Source: Pseudomonas sp. LD120 (lineage in GTDB: Bacteria; Pseudomonadota; Gammaproteobacteria; Pseudomonadales; Pseudomonadaceae). Taken from it: DNA of 64,000 nucleotides. This document shows, piece after piece, positions 36,291-45,304 of this stretch (within the stretch, counting starts at the first letter, position 1; each line of letters begins with the position of its first letter). Below the pieces are notes generated by a model, which had not been told where the DNA came from, did not search any database, and saw only the letters and a program-made list of their open reading frames with translations. The translations under genes were made by a program, and so were the position numbers. Location of the stretch: contig NZ_WVHL01000005.1 of assembly GCF_009861525.1 (NCBI RefSeq), positions 3,100,001 to 3,164,000 of the forward strand, in the 5' to 3' direction.

Positions 36291-36779
36291 ATGCGCAAAC
36301 TGGATCGTACCGACATCGGCATTCTCAACAGTCTTCAGGAGAATGCCCGCATCACCAACGCCGACCTCGCCCGTTCGGTGAACCTTTCACCCACGCCGTG
36401 CTTCAACCGGGTCAAGGCCATGGAAGAGCTGGGGCTGATCCGCGAGCAGGTGACCCTGCTGGATGCCGACCTCTTGGGGCTGCACGTCAACGTGTTCATT
36501 CACGTCAGCCTGGAGAAGCAGGTGGAAGAGGCGTTGCAGCACTTCGAAGAGGCCATCGCCGACCGCCCGGAGGTCATGGAGTGCTACCTGATGGCGGGTG
36601 ATCCGGACTACCTGATCCGAGTGCTGGTGCCCAGCATCCAGGCCCTGGAGCGGTTCATGATGGACTTTCTGACCAAGGTCCCGGGGGTGGCCAACATCCG
36701 TTCCAGCTTTGCCCTCAAGCAGGTGCGCTACAAGACTGCGCTGCCGCTGCCGGCCAACGGGTTGACCCTGGGCAGTTGA
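36291..36779 (+). CDS. bkdR: Lrp/AsnC-family activator of the bkd operon
   Basis: A 162-residue Lrp-type regulator. The HTH (ENARITNADLARSVNLSPTP) is at ~16-36, and the ligand/oligomer RAM domain has EVMECYLMAGDPDYLIRVLV. The sequence is near-identical in my memory to P. putida BkdR, whose start MRKLDRTDIGILNSLQ is used here at 36291 instead of the in-frame ATG four codons upstream. Divergent from bkdA1. Confidence 0.95.
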   Translation: MRKLDRTDIGILNSLQENARITNADLARSVNLSPTPCFNRVKAMEELGLIREQVTLLDADLLGLHVNVFIHVSLEKQVEEALQHFEEAIADRPEVMECYLMAGDPDYLIRVLVPSIQALERFMMDFLTKVPGVANIRSSFALKQVRYKTALPLPANGLTLGS

Positions 36780-36782
36780 GGC

Positions 36783-37988
36783 TCAGGCGGGAACGCCGTT
36801 CCAGAGCCGGTCCAGGTTTTTGAACTCCCAGTCCTCCGGGGCTTCGCGCGCCACGATGCGGTCTTGGCCGTGGATCCTGGCCAGGTCGACCACGTGCTGT
36901 TCCAGGTGCAGGTTGGAGCGGGTGGAGAAGAACACCCGGACCTTGGGCGTCAGCAACGACTTGGGGTTTTGTTCGATCACCACCGCCAGGCGCCCGCTCT
37001 CCAGGCGCACCAGGGCTCCCACCGGATAGATACCCACGCTCTTGACGAAGGCCTGGAACACCCGCTGATCGAAATGGCCTTTCCAGGTGGACATGCGCTG
37101 GATCGCTTCGGCCGGGTCCCAGCCACGGTTGTAGGGACGATTGGAGGTCACCGCGTCGTACACATCGCAGACCGCGCCCATCTGCGCGAACAGGCTGATC
37201 TGGTTGCCGGCCAGACGGTGCGGATAGCCCGAGCCGTCGGCCTTTTCGTGGTGATGCAGGCACACATCCAGAACCAGTGCATCCACATCGTGGCTTTGAC
37301 GCAGGATCGCGCCGCCGGCTTCGGGGTGCAGCTTGACCCGCTCGAATTCGCTTTCCGAGAGCTTGTGCGGTTTGTTCAGAATAGTGTCGGGGATGGTCAG
37401 CTTGCCCACGTCATGCAACAAGCCGGCAATGCCCGCCAGGCGAATGTAGTCCTCGGACAGACCCAACTGGCGCGCGGTGGCGATCATCAACGCACACACC
37501 GCTACCGAGTGCATGTAGGTGTAGTCGTCGCTGGTCTTGAGCCGCGCCAGGCTGATCAGTGCATTGGGGTGGCGCATCACCGACTCGGCGATCTGCGTCA
37601 CCAATTCCTCGGCGTGTTGCACCTCCAGGGCCTGGCCCATGCGCACTTCCTGGAACATCGCCATTACCGCCTGGCGCGACAGGGCGCAGATTTTTAACGC
37701 CCGCGCGACTTCATCGCTCATGCTCACTCGCGCCGTGGCCCTGGCAGGCTCGGCAGGTTGTACTCGCTGAGCGGCGGGTGAGTGCGAGACCGGTGCGGCA
37801 GGCAGGTCGCGGCCCTTGGCGGAATCGATCCACAGGCTGCTCAGGTTTGAGCGTTGCAGGCGCCGCAAGTCTTCGCGGCTGTTGAGAACGAAGCCTGCTT
37901 TCCAGAACGAATGGTCCAGCCAGGAACCACAGAATTGATGGATGTACATGCCCAATTGCAGTTGTTCGATCGAGATCAATTTCAGCAT
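36783..37988 (-). CDS. HD-GYP c-di-GMP phosphodiesterase with DUF3391 domain
   Basis: A 401-residue cytoplasmic protein. N-terminal DUF3391 (LISIEQLQLGMYIHQFCGSW), then an HD-GYP domain with HDVGKLTIPDTILNKP (HD), HHHEKADGSGYPHRLAG (the GYP is intact) and the further DVYDAVTSNRPY block. Such enzymes hydrolyse c-di-GMP to pGpG or GMP using a metal cluster. Either the ATG at 37988 or a TTG at 37994 could be the start: GGAG is better spaced for the TTG, but ATG is kept. Convergent with bkdR, three bases apart. Confidence 0.92.
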   Translation of the reverse strand: MLKLISIEQLQLGMYIHQFCGSWLDHSFWKAGFVLNSREDLRRLQRSNLSSLWIDSAKGRDLPAAPVSHSPAAQRVQPAEPARATARVSMSDEVARALKICALSRQAVMAMFQEVRMGQALEVQHAEELVTQIAESVMRHPNALISLARLKTSDDYTYMHSVAVCALMIATARQLGLSEDYIRLAGIAGLLHDVGKLTIPDTILNKPHKLSESEFERVKLHPEAGGAILRQSHDVDALVLDVCLHHHEKADGSGYPHRLAGNQISLFAQMGAVCDVYDAVTSNRPYNRGWDPAEAIQRMSTWKGHFDQRVFQAFVKSVGIYPVGALVRLESGRLAVVIEQNPKSLLTPKVRVFFSTRSNLHLEQHVVDLARIHGQDRIVAREAPEDWEFKNLDRLWNGVPA

Positions 37989-38135
37989 GACCAATACTCT
38001 CCCTCAGGACGCCTGACCATCGTCGGTACGCCGGCTCCTACGGGTCACGTGGACGAGTGTAGGCACTAGCTTGCCACCGAACGGCGTCAGCGCGTCCGCT
38101 TTTCTACCTGACCTCTTCGCGGGTCTGGGCTTGTC

Positions 38136-38597
38136 TTACCGCGAGCAGCGAGTCACCGGCGGGTTCAGGCTCGCGGCCAGTGTCGACAGCTGGCCGCTGG
38201 CCACCGACGTCTGGCTGGCGTCCTCGCGGCTTTGTTGCATCCACAGCATGGCCGTGTTCGAACCACTCTGAATGCCCTGGATCATGGTCTCGACCTCCTG
38301 GGTCGAGACTTGGGTGCGATGGGCCAGGGCGCGCACTTCGTCGGCCACCACGGCAAAACCACGACCCTGCCTGCCGGCTCGGGCGGCTTCGATGGCGGCG
38401 TTGGGGGCCAGCAGGTTGGTCTGTGCAGCGATGGTTTGGCGCTTGCTGGGCAGCCCGTTGGTGTGCAGGTCCGCCGCGGGGTCACGGATCTGCTCCATCC
38501 TCCACGGGGCCAGTCCACCGGGGCCAATCAGTAACAAGCCGATCGAGCCCAGGTTGAACGGTGTCCGCACGGTCGGTTTTATGTTTCTTGTCACCAT
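38136..38597 (-). pseudogene. Methyl-accepting chemotaxis protein relic with internal deletion
   Basis: A 153-codon frame that joins an MCP N-terminus (membrane helix LGSIGLLLIGPGGLAPWRME, then QIRDPAADLHTNGLPS) directly to the tip of the signalling domain (QTIAAQTNLLAPNAAIEAARAG, GFAVVADEVRALAHRTQ). The ligand-binding domain, second membrane helix, HAMP and most of the cytoplasmic helices are missing, and the tip reads LLAPN rather than LLALN. A normal MCP is about 540 residues or more. A functional receptor is very unlikely. Confidence 0.85.
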
Positions 38598-38876
38598 AAG
38601 GTACCTGCTTGTCAGAAGGGGTAAGGCGAGGTGTCGATGCCCTCAGGATATGATGTCAATTTGATCTCATTGAAGTGAAAAATCTGTAGAAATGAAAAAA
38701 AACCTAGTCACAGGCACGGCGCTGGCCCCTCCGAGTCTTTGAAAAACGCCCGAAAATCGCGGCTTTAACCGCGTTCTAGAGCTGTTGCGGCGTTTCCGGC
38801 TTGACCTCTATCAAGGCGTTCAGGCGAATCTGCCGGCATCCTTTGCCCGCCCACCCGGAGAAGGAACACCCTACCG

Positions 38877-40361
38877 ATGAATGCCCCTGTGAATCACACT
38901 AGCGAGCCTCGGGCGCGCTTGCCCGTCGGCCTGTTGATCGGCGTCTTGGCGCTGGTCGCCGTACTTTTGCTGCCACTGCCCGCCGACCTGCCGGTGGCCG
39001 GGCAGCGCATGCTGGCAATTCTCGCCTTCGCGGTGGTGGTGTGGATCAGCGAAGCGGTGTCCTACGAGGCCAGCGCCATCATGATCACCGCGCTGATGGC
39101 CTTTCTCATCGGCACCGCGCCGACCCTGCAGGACCCGACCCAGCTTTATGGCAGCTCGGCGGCCATCAGCCTGGCCCTGACCGGGTTCTCCAACTCGGCC
39201 CTGGCCCTGGTGGCCGGAGCCCTGTTCATCGCCGCCGCCATGACCCACACCGGGCTGGACCGACGCATCGCCCTGGTGACCCTGAACCGGGTCGGCACCA
39301 GCACCCGACGCATCCTGCTGGGGGCCATCGCGGTGACCATTGTGCTCAGCCTGTTGGTGCCCAGCGCCACGGCCCGCAGTGCCTGCGTGGTGCCGATCAT
39401 GATGGGGGTGATTGCCGCGTTCGGTGTCGACAAACGCTCCAACATCGCCGCCGGACTGATGATTGTCGTGGCCCAGGGCACCAGCATCTGGAACGTCGGG
39501 ATCCAGACCGCCGCAGCGCAGAACCTGCTGACCGGGGGCTTCATGGAGAAAATGCTCGGCCAGCGGGTGTCTTGGCTCGATTGGCTGATCGCCGGCGCGC
39601 CCTGGGCGGTGATCATGTCCCTGGTGCTGCTGTGGCTGGTGCTGAAACTGCTGCCGCCGGAAACCGACAGCATCCCCGGCGGCAAGGAGGCGGTGGCCCA
39701 GTCCCTGGTGGACATCGGGCCCATGACCGGCCCGCAGAAGCGTTTGCTGACGGTATCGCTGTTACTGCTTGTGGCCTGGTCCACCGAAGGCAAGCTGCAC
39801 CCCTTCGATACCACGACCACCACCTACGCCGGGCTGGTGATCCTGCTGCTGCCACGCATCGGCATCATGACCTGGAAGGACGTGCAGTCGCGCATTCCCT
39901 GGGGCACGGTGATCGTCTTCGGGGTCGGCATCAGCCTCGGCTCGGCATTGCTCAGCACCCAGGCCGGGCAATGGCTGGGCACTCAGGTGGTGGCCCGCAC
40001 CGGACTCGACCAACTGGGGCCGCTGGCGGTATTCGCGATTCTTGGTGCCTTCCTGATCCTGATTCACCTAGGGTTCGCCAGCGCCACGGCCCTGACATCG
40101 GCCTTGCTGCCTATCCTGATCGCCGTGTTGCAGACCTTGCCCGGTGAGTTCAACCGTTTGGGCATGACCATGCTTCTGGGCTTTGTCGTCAGCTATGGCT
40201 TTATCCTGCCGATCAACGCGCCGCAGAACATGGTCTGCCTGGGCACCGAGACCTTCAATGCACGGCAGTTTGCCAAGGTTGGGCTGCTGTTGACGCTGAT
40301 CGGCTACCTGCTGATGCTGGTGTTCGCCATGACCTGGTGGAAATGGCTGGGCTGGATGTGA
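38877..40361 (+). CDS. DASS/SLC13-family anion:Na+ symporter
   Basis: A 494-residue inner-membrane carrier with about 12 helices. Typical segments: FAVVVWISEAVSYEASAIMI, LALTGFSNSALALVAGALF, IVVAQGTSIWNVGIQTAA and a C-terminal GFILPINAPQNMVCLGTETF where SNT-like substrate residues are replaced by NAPQN. Substrates of the family are di/tricarboxylates or sulfate. ATG preceded by GGAGAAGGA. The 279-base upstream gap holds no gene. Monocistronic. Confidence 0.88.
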   Translation: MNAPVNHTSEPRARLPVGLLIGVLALVAVLLLPLPADLPVAGQRMLAILAFAVVVWISEAVSYEASAIMITALMAFLIGTAPTLQDPTQLYGSSAAISLALTGFSNSALALVAGALFIAAAMTHTGLDRRIALVTLNRVGTSTRRILLGAIAVTIVLSLLVPSATARSACVVPIMMGVIAAFGVDKRSNIAAGLMIVVAQGTSIWNVGIQTAAAQNLLTGGFMEKMLGQRVSWLDWLIAGAPWAVIMSLVLLWLVLKLLPPETDSIPGGKEAVAQSLVDIGPMTGPQKRLLTVSLLLLVAWSTEGKLHPFDTTTTTYAGLVILLLPRIGIMTWKDVQSRIPWGTVIVFGVGISLGSALLSTQAGQWLGTQVVARTGLDQLGPLAVFAILGAFLILIHLGFASATALTSALLPILIAVLQTLPGEFNRLGMTMLLGFVVSYGFILPINAPQNMVCLGTETFNARQFAKVGLLLTLIGYLLMLVFAMTWWKWLGWM

Positions 40362-40538
40362 GGACTGGGCTGTACCTCACCGTGACCCGCTGAACCCCCG
40401 GGTCACGCTGCCGGCCAGGCGCGCCTTGCCCTGGCCGTCCCAGTTCACCTTCTTTGCGCATCTTGTATGGCGCCGCCTTCATAGCCCACTGCTGCCCACC
40501 AACCAAGACCCTAGCCCTGTGGGGCGCGACGCCGCAGA

Positions 40539-41414
40539 CTATGCCGCCTGCATCGGCGGCAAGATGCCGAGCAGCGAGACCGCGGCGACGGCGGTCACGC
40601 CCAGCAGCCATTCCACTTGCACGCTGGTGCGCAGGCTTGCCAGGCGCTGGTCACAGCCGCGAATCCGCAGGCGATTGAACAGCGCCAGCCCCAACATCCC
40701 CGCCACCAGCAGCACTTTGATCAGCAGGATCAGGGCAAAGCCGCTGAACAATGGAGTCGGCCACCACTGTCCGCTGAGTACCCGGACGTTGATCAGACCG
40801 CTCACCAGCAACCCCGCCACTAGGACGTAGCCCACACCGCTAAAGCGTCTCAACAACGGCTCGATCGAGGCGCCGGCCGGTTGCCGCAACAACCGCAACA
40901 GCACCAGCAACCCTCCCAGCCAGAGGCCGGCAGTGCTTAGGTGCACGATCTGATTGAGGATCAGCAACTGTCCTGGCACGCCATCGAGCATAGCGCCATG
41001 GCCCACCGGGGCCAGGGTCGCCAGTAGCAAAGCGCCAAGGCCCAGTTGCAGCGGTAGGCGCTGGCCCAGAGGCGTGAGCAGCAGGCCCAGCAGGAGCAGG
41101 TTGAGCAGCAAGTGCCAGGTCCAGACCCAGCCGAAAAAGGTCTTGCTCAGTACCAACTGCAAGGTCACCGGGTTCAGCGCCGCCGACCAGGTCCCGGTCA
41201 TGCTGGCGGTGATCAGCGCCAGCCAGCACAAGCCGCTGCCCAGGCCGATCAGGGTCAGCCAGCGACTGAGCCGGTCCAGTTGCCGATGCAGGGCGTTCCA
41301 GGGACTCGATTGCGCATCGCGCCCCAGCAGCAACGGGCGAAACACCCAGGCACCCACCAGGGTCAACACCGCCGCAAAGTGCACGAAGCGGCACAGCACC
41401 AGCCACGTCGCCAC
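40539..41414 (-). CDS. copD: CopD-family copper transport membrane protein
   Basis: A 291-residue membrane protein with eight helices. WLVLCRFVHFAAVLTLVGAW at the N-terminus and QIVHLSTAGLWLGGLLVLL mid-protein carry the histidines that are probably copper ligands. CopD works with periplasmic CopC to move copper into the cytoplasm. It begins three bases after the copC stop. Confidence 0.88.
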   Translation of the reverse strand: MATWLVLCRFVHFAAVLTLVGAWVFRPLLLGRDAQSSPWNALHRQLDRLSRWLTLIGLGSGLCWLALITASMTGTWSAALNPVTLQLVLSKTFFGWVWTWHLLLNLLLLGLLLTPLGQRLPLQLGLGALLLATLAPVGHGAMLDGVPGQLLILNQIVHLSTAGLWLGGLLVLLRLLRQPAGASIEPLLRRFSGVGYVLVAGLLVSGLINVRVLSGQWWPTPLFSGFALILLIKVLLVAGMLGLALFNRLRIRGCDQRLASLRTSVQVEWLLGVTAVAAVSLLGILPPMQAA

Positions 41415-41417
41415 GGG

Positions 41418-41786
41418 TTACGGGCTCACCTTGAAGCTGTAGCGGCCTTCGCTCTTGTGAGTGTCCACCGACACCGCGTGCCATTCCACCTTGTACTCGC
41501 CGGCGCGCAGCGGCGTGGCGGCCGGGGTGACGATCAGGGTTTTCTTGTCCGCACCTTCGGTGGCCAGGTCTTTTACTTCGACCGGGGCGCCGCCCTGGCT
41601 GATTTTCACTTGAGTGAAGGCCGCCTCCACGCCTTCGCTGAACACCAGGCGCAGTTCGTTGGGCGCGCTCACGTTGCTGTCGGCCGCCGGCGTCGAGCTT
41701 TTCAGGTGGGCATGGGCGATTGCCGACGAAGCGGCGAGCAGCGAGGTGAGCAGGGCGGTGGCATTGAGCAGGTTTTTCAGCGACAT
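41418..41786 (-). CDS. copC: CopC periplasmic copper-binding protein
   Basis: A 122-residue CopC/YobA-type protein. Signal peptide of about 25 residues ending SSAIA, giving mature HAHLKSSTPAADSNVSAP, in which the free N-terminal histidine binds Cu(II). The C-terminal SVDTHKSEGRYSF provides the Asp-x-His ligands. No methionine-rich Cu(I) loop is seen, so it is a Cu(II)-only type. Start at 41786 (MSLKNLLNA) chosen for the signal peptide. First of copCD. Confidence 0.9.
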   Translation of the reverse strand: MSLKNLLNATALLTSLLAASSAIAHAHLKSSTPAADSNVSAPNELRLVFSEGVEAAFTQVKISQGGAPVEVKDLATEGADKKTLIVTPAATPLRAGEYKVEWHAVSVDTHKSEGRYSFKVSP

Positions 41787-41839
41787 GGTCAGGTACCTGA
41801 TGAACAGTGGAGGGTAATAGGCCACGACTGGCGGCGACT

Positions 41840-41866
41840 AAAAAGGCCGAGGGCGGACTTTCGGCC
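41840..41866 (-). terminator. Intrinsic terminator after the AraC gene
   Basis: On the minus strand GGCCGA - 10-base loop - TCGGCC is followed by TTTTT (complement of 41840-41844). It lies 50 bases past the AraC stop and before copC, isolating the two units. Confidence 0.7.
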
Positions 41867-41914
41867 GCGTCCCAATCCGTGGGCGGCGCCAGTGTACATC
41901 GAAGCCGCCGCGGA

Positions 41915-42874
41915 TCAGGAAGCCCGTGGCGGATCGGCGTCGAGCAACCCGAGGATCTGGCTGTCCCACTCCAGGCAGCGAAAGTCCCGGCCGGCATCCC
42001 GGTAATCCCGTTGCAATTGCGACAGGTACTGCTTGCGGTACTCGCTGGGCGTCAGGGCGCAGTGGTTGCGAAATGCTGCGATCAACTGCTTGTGCTCGCT
42101 GAAGCCGCAGCTGTAGCAGATTTCGGTGATCGGCAGCTGGGTGTTTTTCAGCAGGAAGCGCGCGCGGTTGACCCGCACCTGCGCCAGGTAGTCCTTGAAG
42201 TTGCAGCCGTTAACCTTTTTGAACAGCTTGGAGAAGTGGTGGTAGCTGAGGTTGGCCTGGGCGGCGACTTCCGCCAGGGGCAGTTCCCGTTGGTAATGGC
42301 GGTTGATGTAGTCGATGCAGTGCCTGATCAACTGCTGGTCCTTGCTGCGCAGGTTCAGCCGTGCCGGTTCCCGGGGCGCGGCACTGGCCTGGTGCAGGCT
42401 GGACAGCAGCAGGTAGATCAACGCGGTACGGCGCAAGGCATCGCCCTCGGCATCGTCCAGGTCATGCGCCACCAGTTGCCTGAGGGCCGCCTTGATCTGA
42501 CGGTCGCGCGGGCGGTACTGGCTGGCATCCGGCACTTGATAGTCGATGTGCAGGCCGGGCTGCAATTGCTCGAACAGGTGCGGTGAGAATTGCACCGTGA
42601 GCAACTGACTGTCGGCTTCCAGGGCCTGCAGTTCATGGCTGCGTTCGGGGTTGATGTACAGCATGCCGCCGGGGCCCAGGTGCTGGCTGTGCGGGTCGAC
42701 GCTGACCAAAAAGCGGCCCTTGAGCACGCAGATCAGTTCGGCGGCGGCATGCCAGTGGGCCTCGCAGCGATGCACCTGGGCGGCAAACAGGTTGATCTGC
42801 TGCCGGTCGAACTCCACCAGCTCATGCCCGGGGCCGGCACTCGGGGCAGGACGGGTCATGGAAAATGGCAGCAT
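41915..42874 (-). CDS. AraC-family regulator of the GH3/GPH locus
   Basis: A 319-residue regulator: N-terminal cupin-type sensing domain (HWHAAAELICVLKGRFLVSV) and C-terminal double HTH (LAEVAAQANLSYHHFSKLFK; ICYSCGFSEHKQLIAAFRNH). It follows the GH3 gene by 57 bases on the same strand and precedes a clear terminator, so it is likely the last gene of that operon and probably senses the sugar or glycoside. Start ATG at 42874. Confidence 0.87.
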   Translation of the reverse strand: MLPFSMTRPAPSAGPGHELVEFDRQQINLFAAQVHRCEAHWHAAAELICVLKGRFLVSVDPHSQHLGPGGMLYINPERSHELQALEADSQLLTVQFSPHLFEQLQPGLHIDYQVPDASQYRPRDRQIKAALRQLVAHDLDDAEGDALRRTALIYLLLSSLHQASAAPREPARLNLRSKDQQLIRHCIDYINRHYQRELPLAEVAAQANLSYHHFSKLFKKVNGCNFKDYLAQVRVNRARFLLKNTQLPITEICYSCGFSEHKQLIAAFRNHCALTPSEYRKQYLSQLQRDYRDAGRDFRCLEWDSQILGLLDADPPRAS

Positions 42875-42931
42875 CGGGCATCCTCGAATCAGCGGCGTCG
42901 GTTTGCGGACTGTACCCGAACCGGCACCGGG

Positions 42932-45286
42932 TCATGCCGGGGCGTCCACTTCCAGGGCCGCCGCCAGTTCTTCACGGGAGATGTCCAGTTCGAGCATTTC
43001 CGTAAGGGTGATCAGCAAGCCGCAGAACAGCTCCGGGGCGATCTTGCGCAGCGTTTCCTGTACCTGTTGCTCCGCCAGTCCGCTCTTGTGCGCCACCAGC
43101 CGCGCCACCTGCTGGAACAGCACCGGGTTGTCCAGCAGTTGCACCAAGGAGCTGTGAATGTTGAGCGGCGGATACAGGGTTGGTGCCTGCACCTGGACCT
43201 CGGCCAACAGCTCGATGTGCCGCGAGGACCCGCCAACCCGCAGCTGGTATTCGCCGCTGTCCACCACCCAGCGGGCCAGGGCCGGGTCGTAGTAGGCGAA
43301 ATCCTCCCAGTCCAGATGCAGTTCGACCCAGGCGCTCTGGCCCGGCTCCAGGGCCATCTTGGCAAATGCCTTGAGGGCCTGGACTTCCCGGGGCAGGCGA
43401 CAGGTTGGCGGGGCCAGGTACAGCTGCACCACTTCCTTGCCGAAGCGCTCGCCCTGGTTGGTGATCTCCACGCTGACCGTCAGCCGCTGCCCGGGTGTCA
43501 GGCGGCTGCTGGAAAGGCGGATTGCCCGGTACTCGAAACAGGTGTAGCTGAGGCCGAAGCCGAACGGGAACAGCGGCTCCAGGCGGCGCTTGTCGTAGTA
43601 GCGGTAACCGACGAACAGGCCTTCGCTGTAGCGCTGTTGCAGGTTTTCGCCGGGGTAGGTGAGAAACGCTGGGGTTTCTTCCAGGCTATTGGGCACGCTG
43701 ACGGTAAGTTTGCCGCTGGGGTTGATCAGGCCAAACAGCGCCTGGGCCACGGCGCGGCCCATGCCTTGGCCGGCAAAGAAGGTTTCCAGTACGGCTTTGG
43801 CCTGCCCCAGCCAGGGCATGACCACGGCGTCGCTATTGGCCAGGACCACGACGATATTGGCCTGAACCTTGGCCACTTCGTCGATCAGTCGCTCGTGAGT
43901 GGGGAGAATGTCCAGGTGCTGGCGGTCGCCGTTTTCTCCGTCTTCGCCCACCGCGGTACTGACGAACAGGATCGCCACATCGGCGGCGCGGGCGGTCTCC
44001 AGGGCCAGGGCCAGGTCGGCGGGGTCCAGTTGCTGGTCGTCTGTCGCGCCCACCGCATAGTGGATCTCGAAGGACTCGGCTCCCAGTTCGAAGATCTCGT
44101 CCAGAGGCCGGTCCAGAAGGTAGGGACGGGTGGTGGCGCACCCCGAGCCCTGGATCACCGGCTCCTGGGCCGGCTTGCCCAGCACTGCGATACGCGGGGT
44201 TTTCTTCGGACACAGGGGCAGCAACTGGTCCTGGTTCTTCAGCAACACCAGGGATTCGGCTGCCAGGGTCTGGGCCAACCGGTGATGGGCGTTGAAATCC
44301 GCCCGGGTATCGGGCTTGCGGCCGCGCTGTACCTTGTCGATCAGCTCCAGCATGCGCCGACAGGAGCGGTCGAGAACATCGCTGGGGATCTGCCCCAGCT
44401 CAATGGCGTGCAGTAGCTCGCGCTGGTCGCGGCGGCTCTCGGGCATGGCCAGGTCATTGCCCGCCAGCAGCGCTGCCGGACGGTCCTTGATGCCATACCA
44501 GTCGGATATCACCAGTCCCGGGTACTGCCACTCGTGGCGTAGCACTTGGGTCAGCAACCATGAGTGTTCAGCCGTCTGTACCCCGTTGAGGCGGTTATAG
44601 GACGACATCAAGGTCCACGGCTGGGCGCGGTCAATGGCCCGCTTATAGCCGGCCAGATAGATTTCTCGCAGTGCGCGCTCATCCACCACCGAGTCCATTT
44701 CCGTGCGTCGGTACTCCGAGTTGTTGCAGGCGAAATGCTTGAGGCTGGCGCCTACGCCTTGATCCTGCAGGCCGTTGATCAGGGCCCCGGCCAGTTCACC
44801 ACTGAGGATCGGGTCCTCGGAATAGTATTCATAGCCGCGTCCGGCCAAAGGCGTGCGGCGGATGTTGATCCCCGGGCCCAGCAACAGGCCGACGCCGAAG
44901 TGCTGGCATTCCACCCCTAGGGCCTGGCCCATGCGGTACAGCAGGTCCAGGTCCCAGGAGCAGGCCAGACTGGAACCGTTGGGAAAGCAGGTAGCAGGTT
45001 TTGATGGGCTGAACAGCGCTTCGGAACCGCTGGCCTGTGACGGCTGCCCGGGCATTTCGCCGGAGTTCTGGTTCACCACTTGGATAAAATCCTCGAAGCT
45101 CCAACTGGCACCGTCCTCGATCTGTCCTGTGCTGTAGCGCACGCCGTAGGTGCCGTCGGTCATGATGAAGTCTTCGAGGCCCAGATGGTCCAGGCGCGCG
45201 CTGCGCCACAGGCCCTGTCCGCTGAGCAGCTTGACTTTGTCGGCGGCGCTCATCCGAGCCAACAACCGGGAGTGAGAATCGGGCAT
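42932..45286 (-). CDS. Glycoside hydrolase family 3 (beta-glycosidase)
   Basis: A 784-residue GH3 enzyme. The nucleophile aspartate is in LVISDWYGIKD (~residue 258). Preceding signatures are GPGINIRRTPLAGRGYEYYS and ASLKHFACNNSEYRRTEMDS. The C-terminal fibronectin-III-like domain starts around VSVEITNQGERFGKEVVQLY. There is no signal peptide, so it should cleave imported glycosides in the cytoplasm. Linkage (glucose or xylose, beta) cannot be decided. AGGAG precedes the ATG. It lies 18 bases after the GPH transporter gene. Confidence 0.92.
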   Translation of the reverse strand: MPDSHSRLLARMSAADKVKLLSGQGLWRSARLDHLGLEDFIMTDGTYGVRYSTGQIEDGASWSFEDFIQVVNQNSGEMPGQPSQASGSEALFSPSKPATCFPNGSSLACSWDLDLLYRMGQALGVECQHFGVGLLLGPGINIRRTPLAGRGYEYYSEDPILSGELAGALINGLQDQGVGASLKHFACNNSEYRRTEMDSVVDERALREIYLAGYKRAIDRAQPWTLMSSYNRLNGVQTAEHSWLLTQVLRHEWQYPGLVISDWYGIKDRPAALLAGNDLAMPESRRDQRELLHAIELGQIPSDVLDRSCRRMLELIDKVQRGRKPDTRADFNAHHRLAQTLAAESLVLLKNQDQLLPLCPKKTPRIAVLGKPAQEPVIQGSGCATTRPYLLDRPLDEIFELGAESFEIHYAVGATDDQQLDPADLALALETARAADVAILFVSTAVGEDGENGDRQHLDILPTHERLIDEVAKVQANIVVVLANSDAVVMPWLGQAKAVLETFFAGQGMGRAVAQALFGLINPSGKLTVSVPNSLEETPAFLTYPGENLQQRYSEGLFVGYRYYDKRRLEPLFPFGFGLSYTCFEYRAIRLSSSRLTPGQRLTVSVEITNQGERFGKEVVQLYLAPPTCRLPREVQALKAFAKMALEPGQSAWVELHLDWEDFAYYDPALARWVVDSGEYQLRVGGSSRHIELLAEVQVQAPTLYPPLNIHSSLVQLLDNPVLFQQVARLVAHKSGLAEQQVQETLRKIAPELFCGLLITLTEMLELDISREELAAALEVDAPA

Positions 45287-45304
45287 GGGGCTGGCTCCTT
45301 GAGG

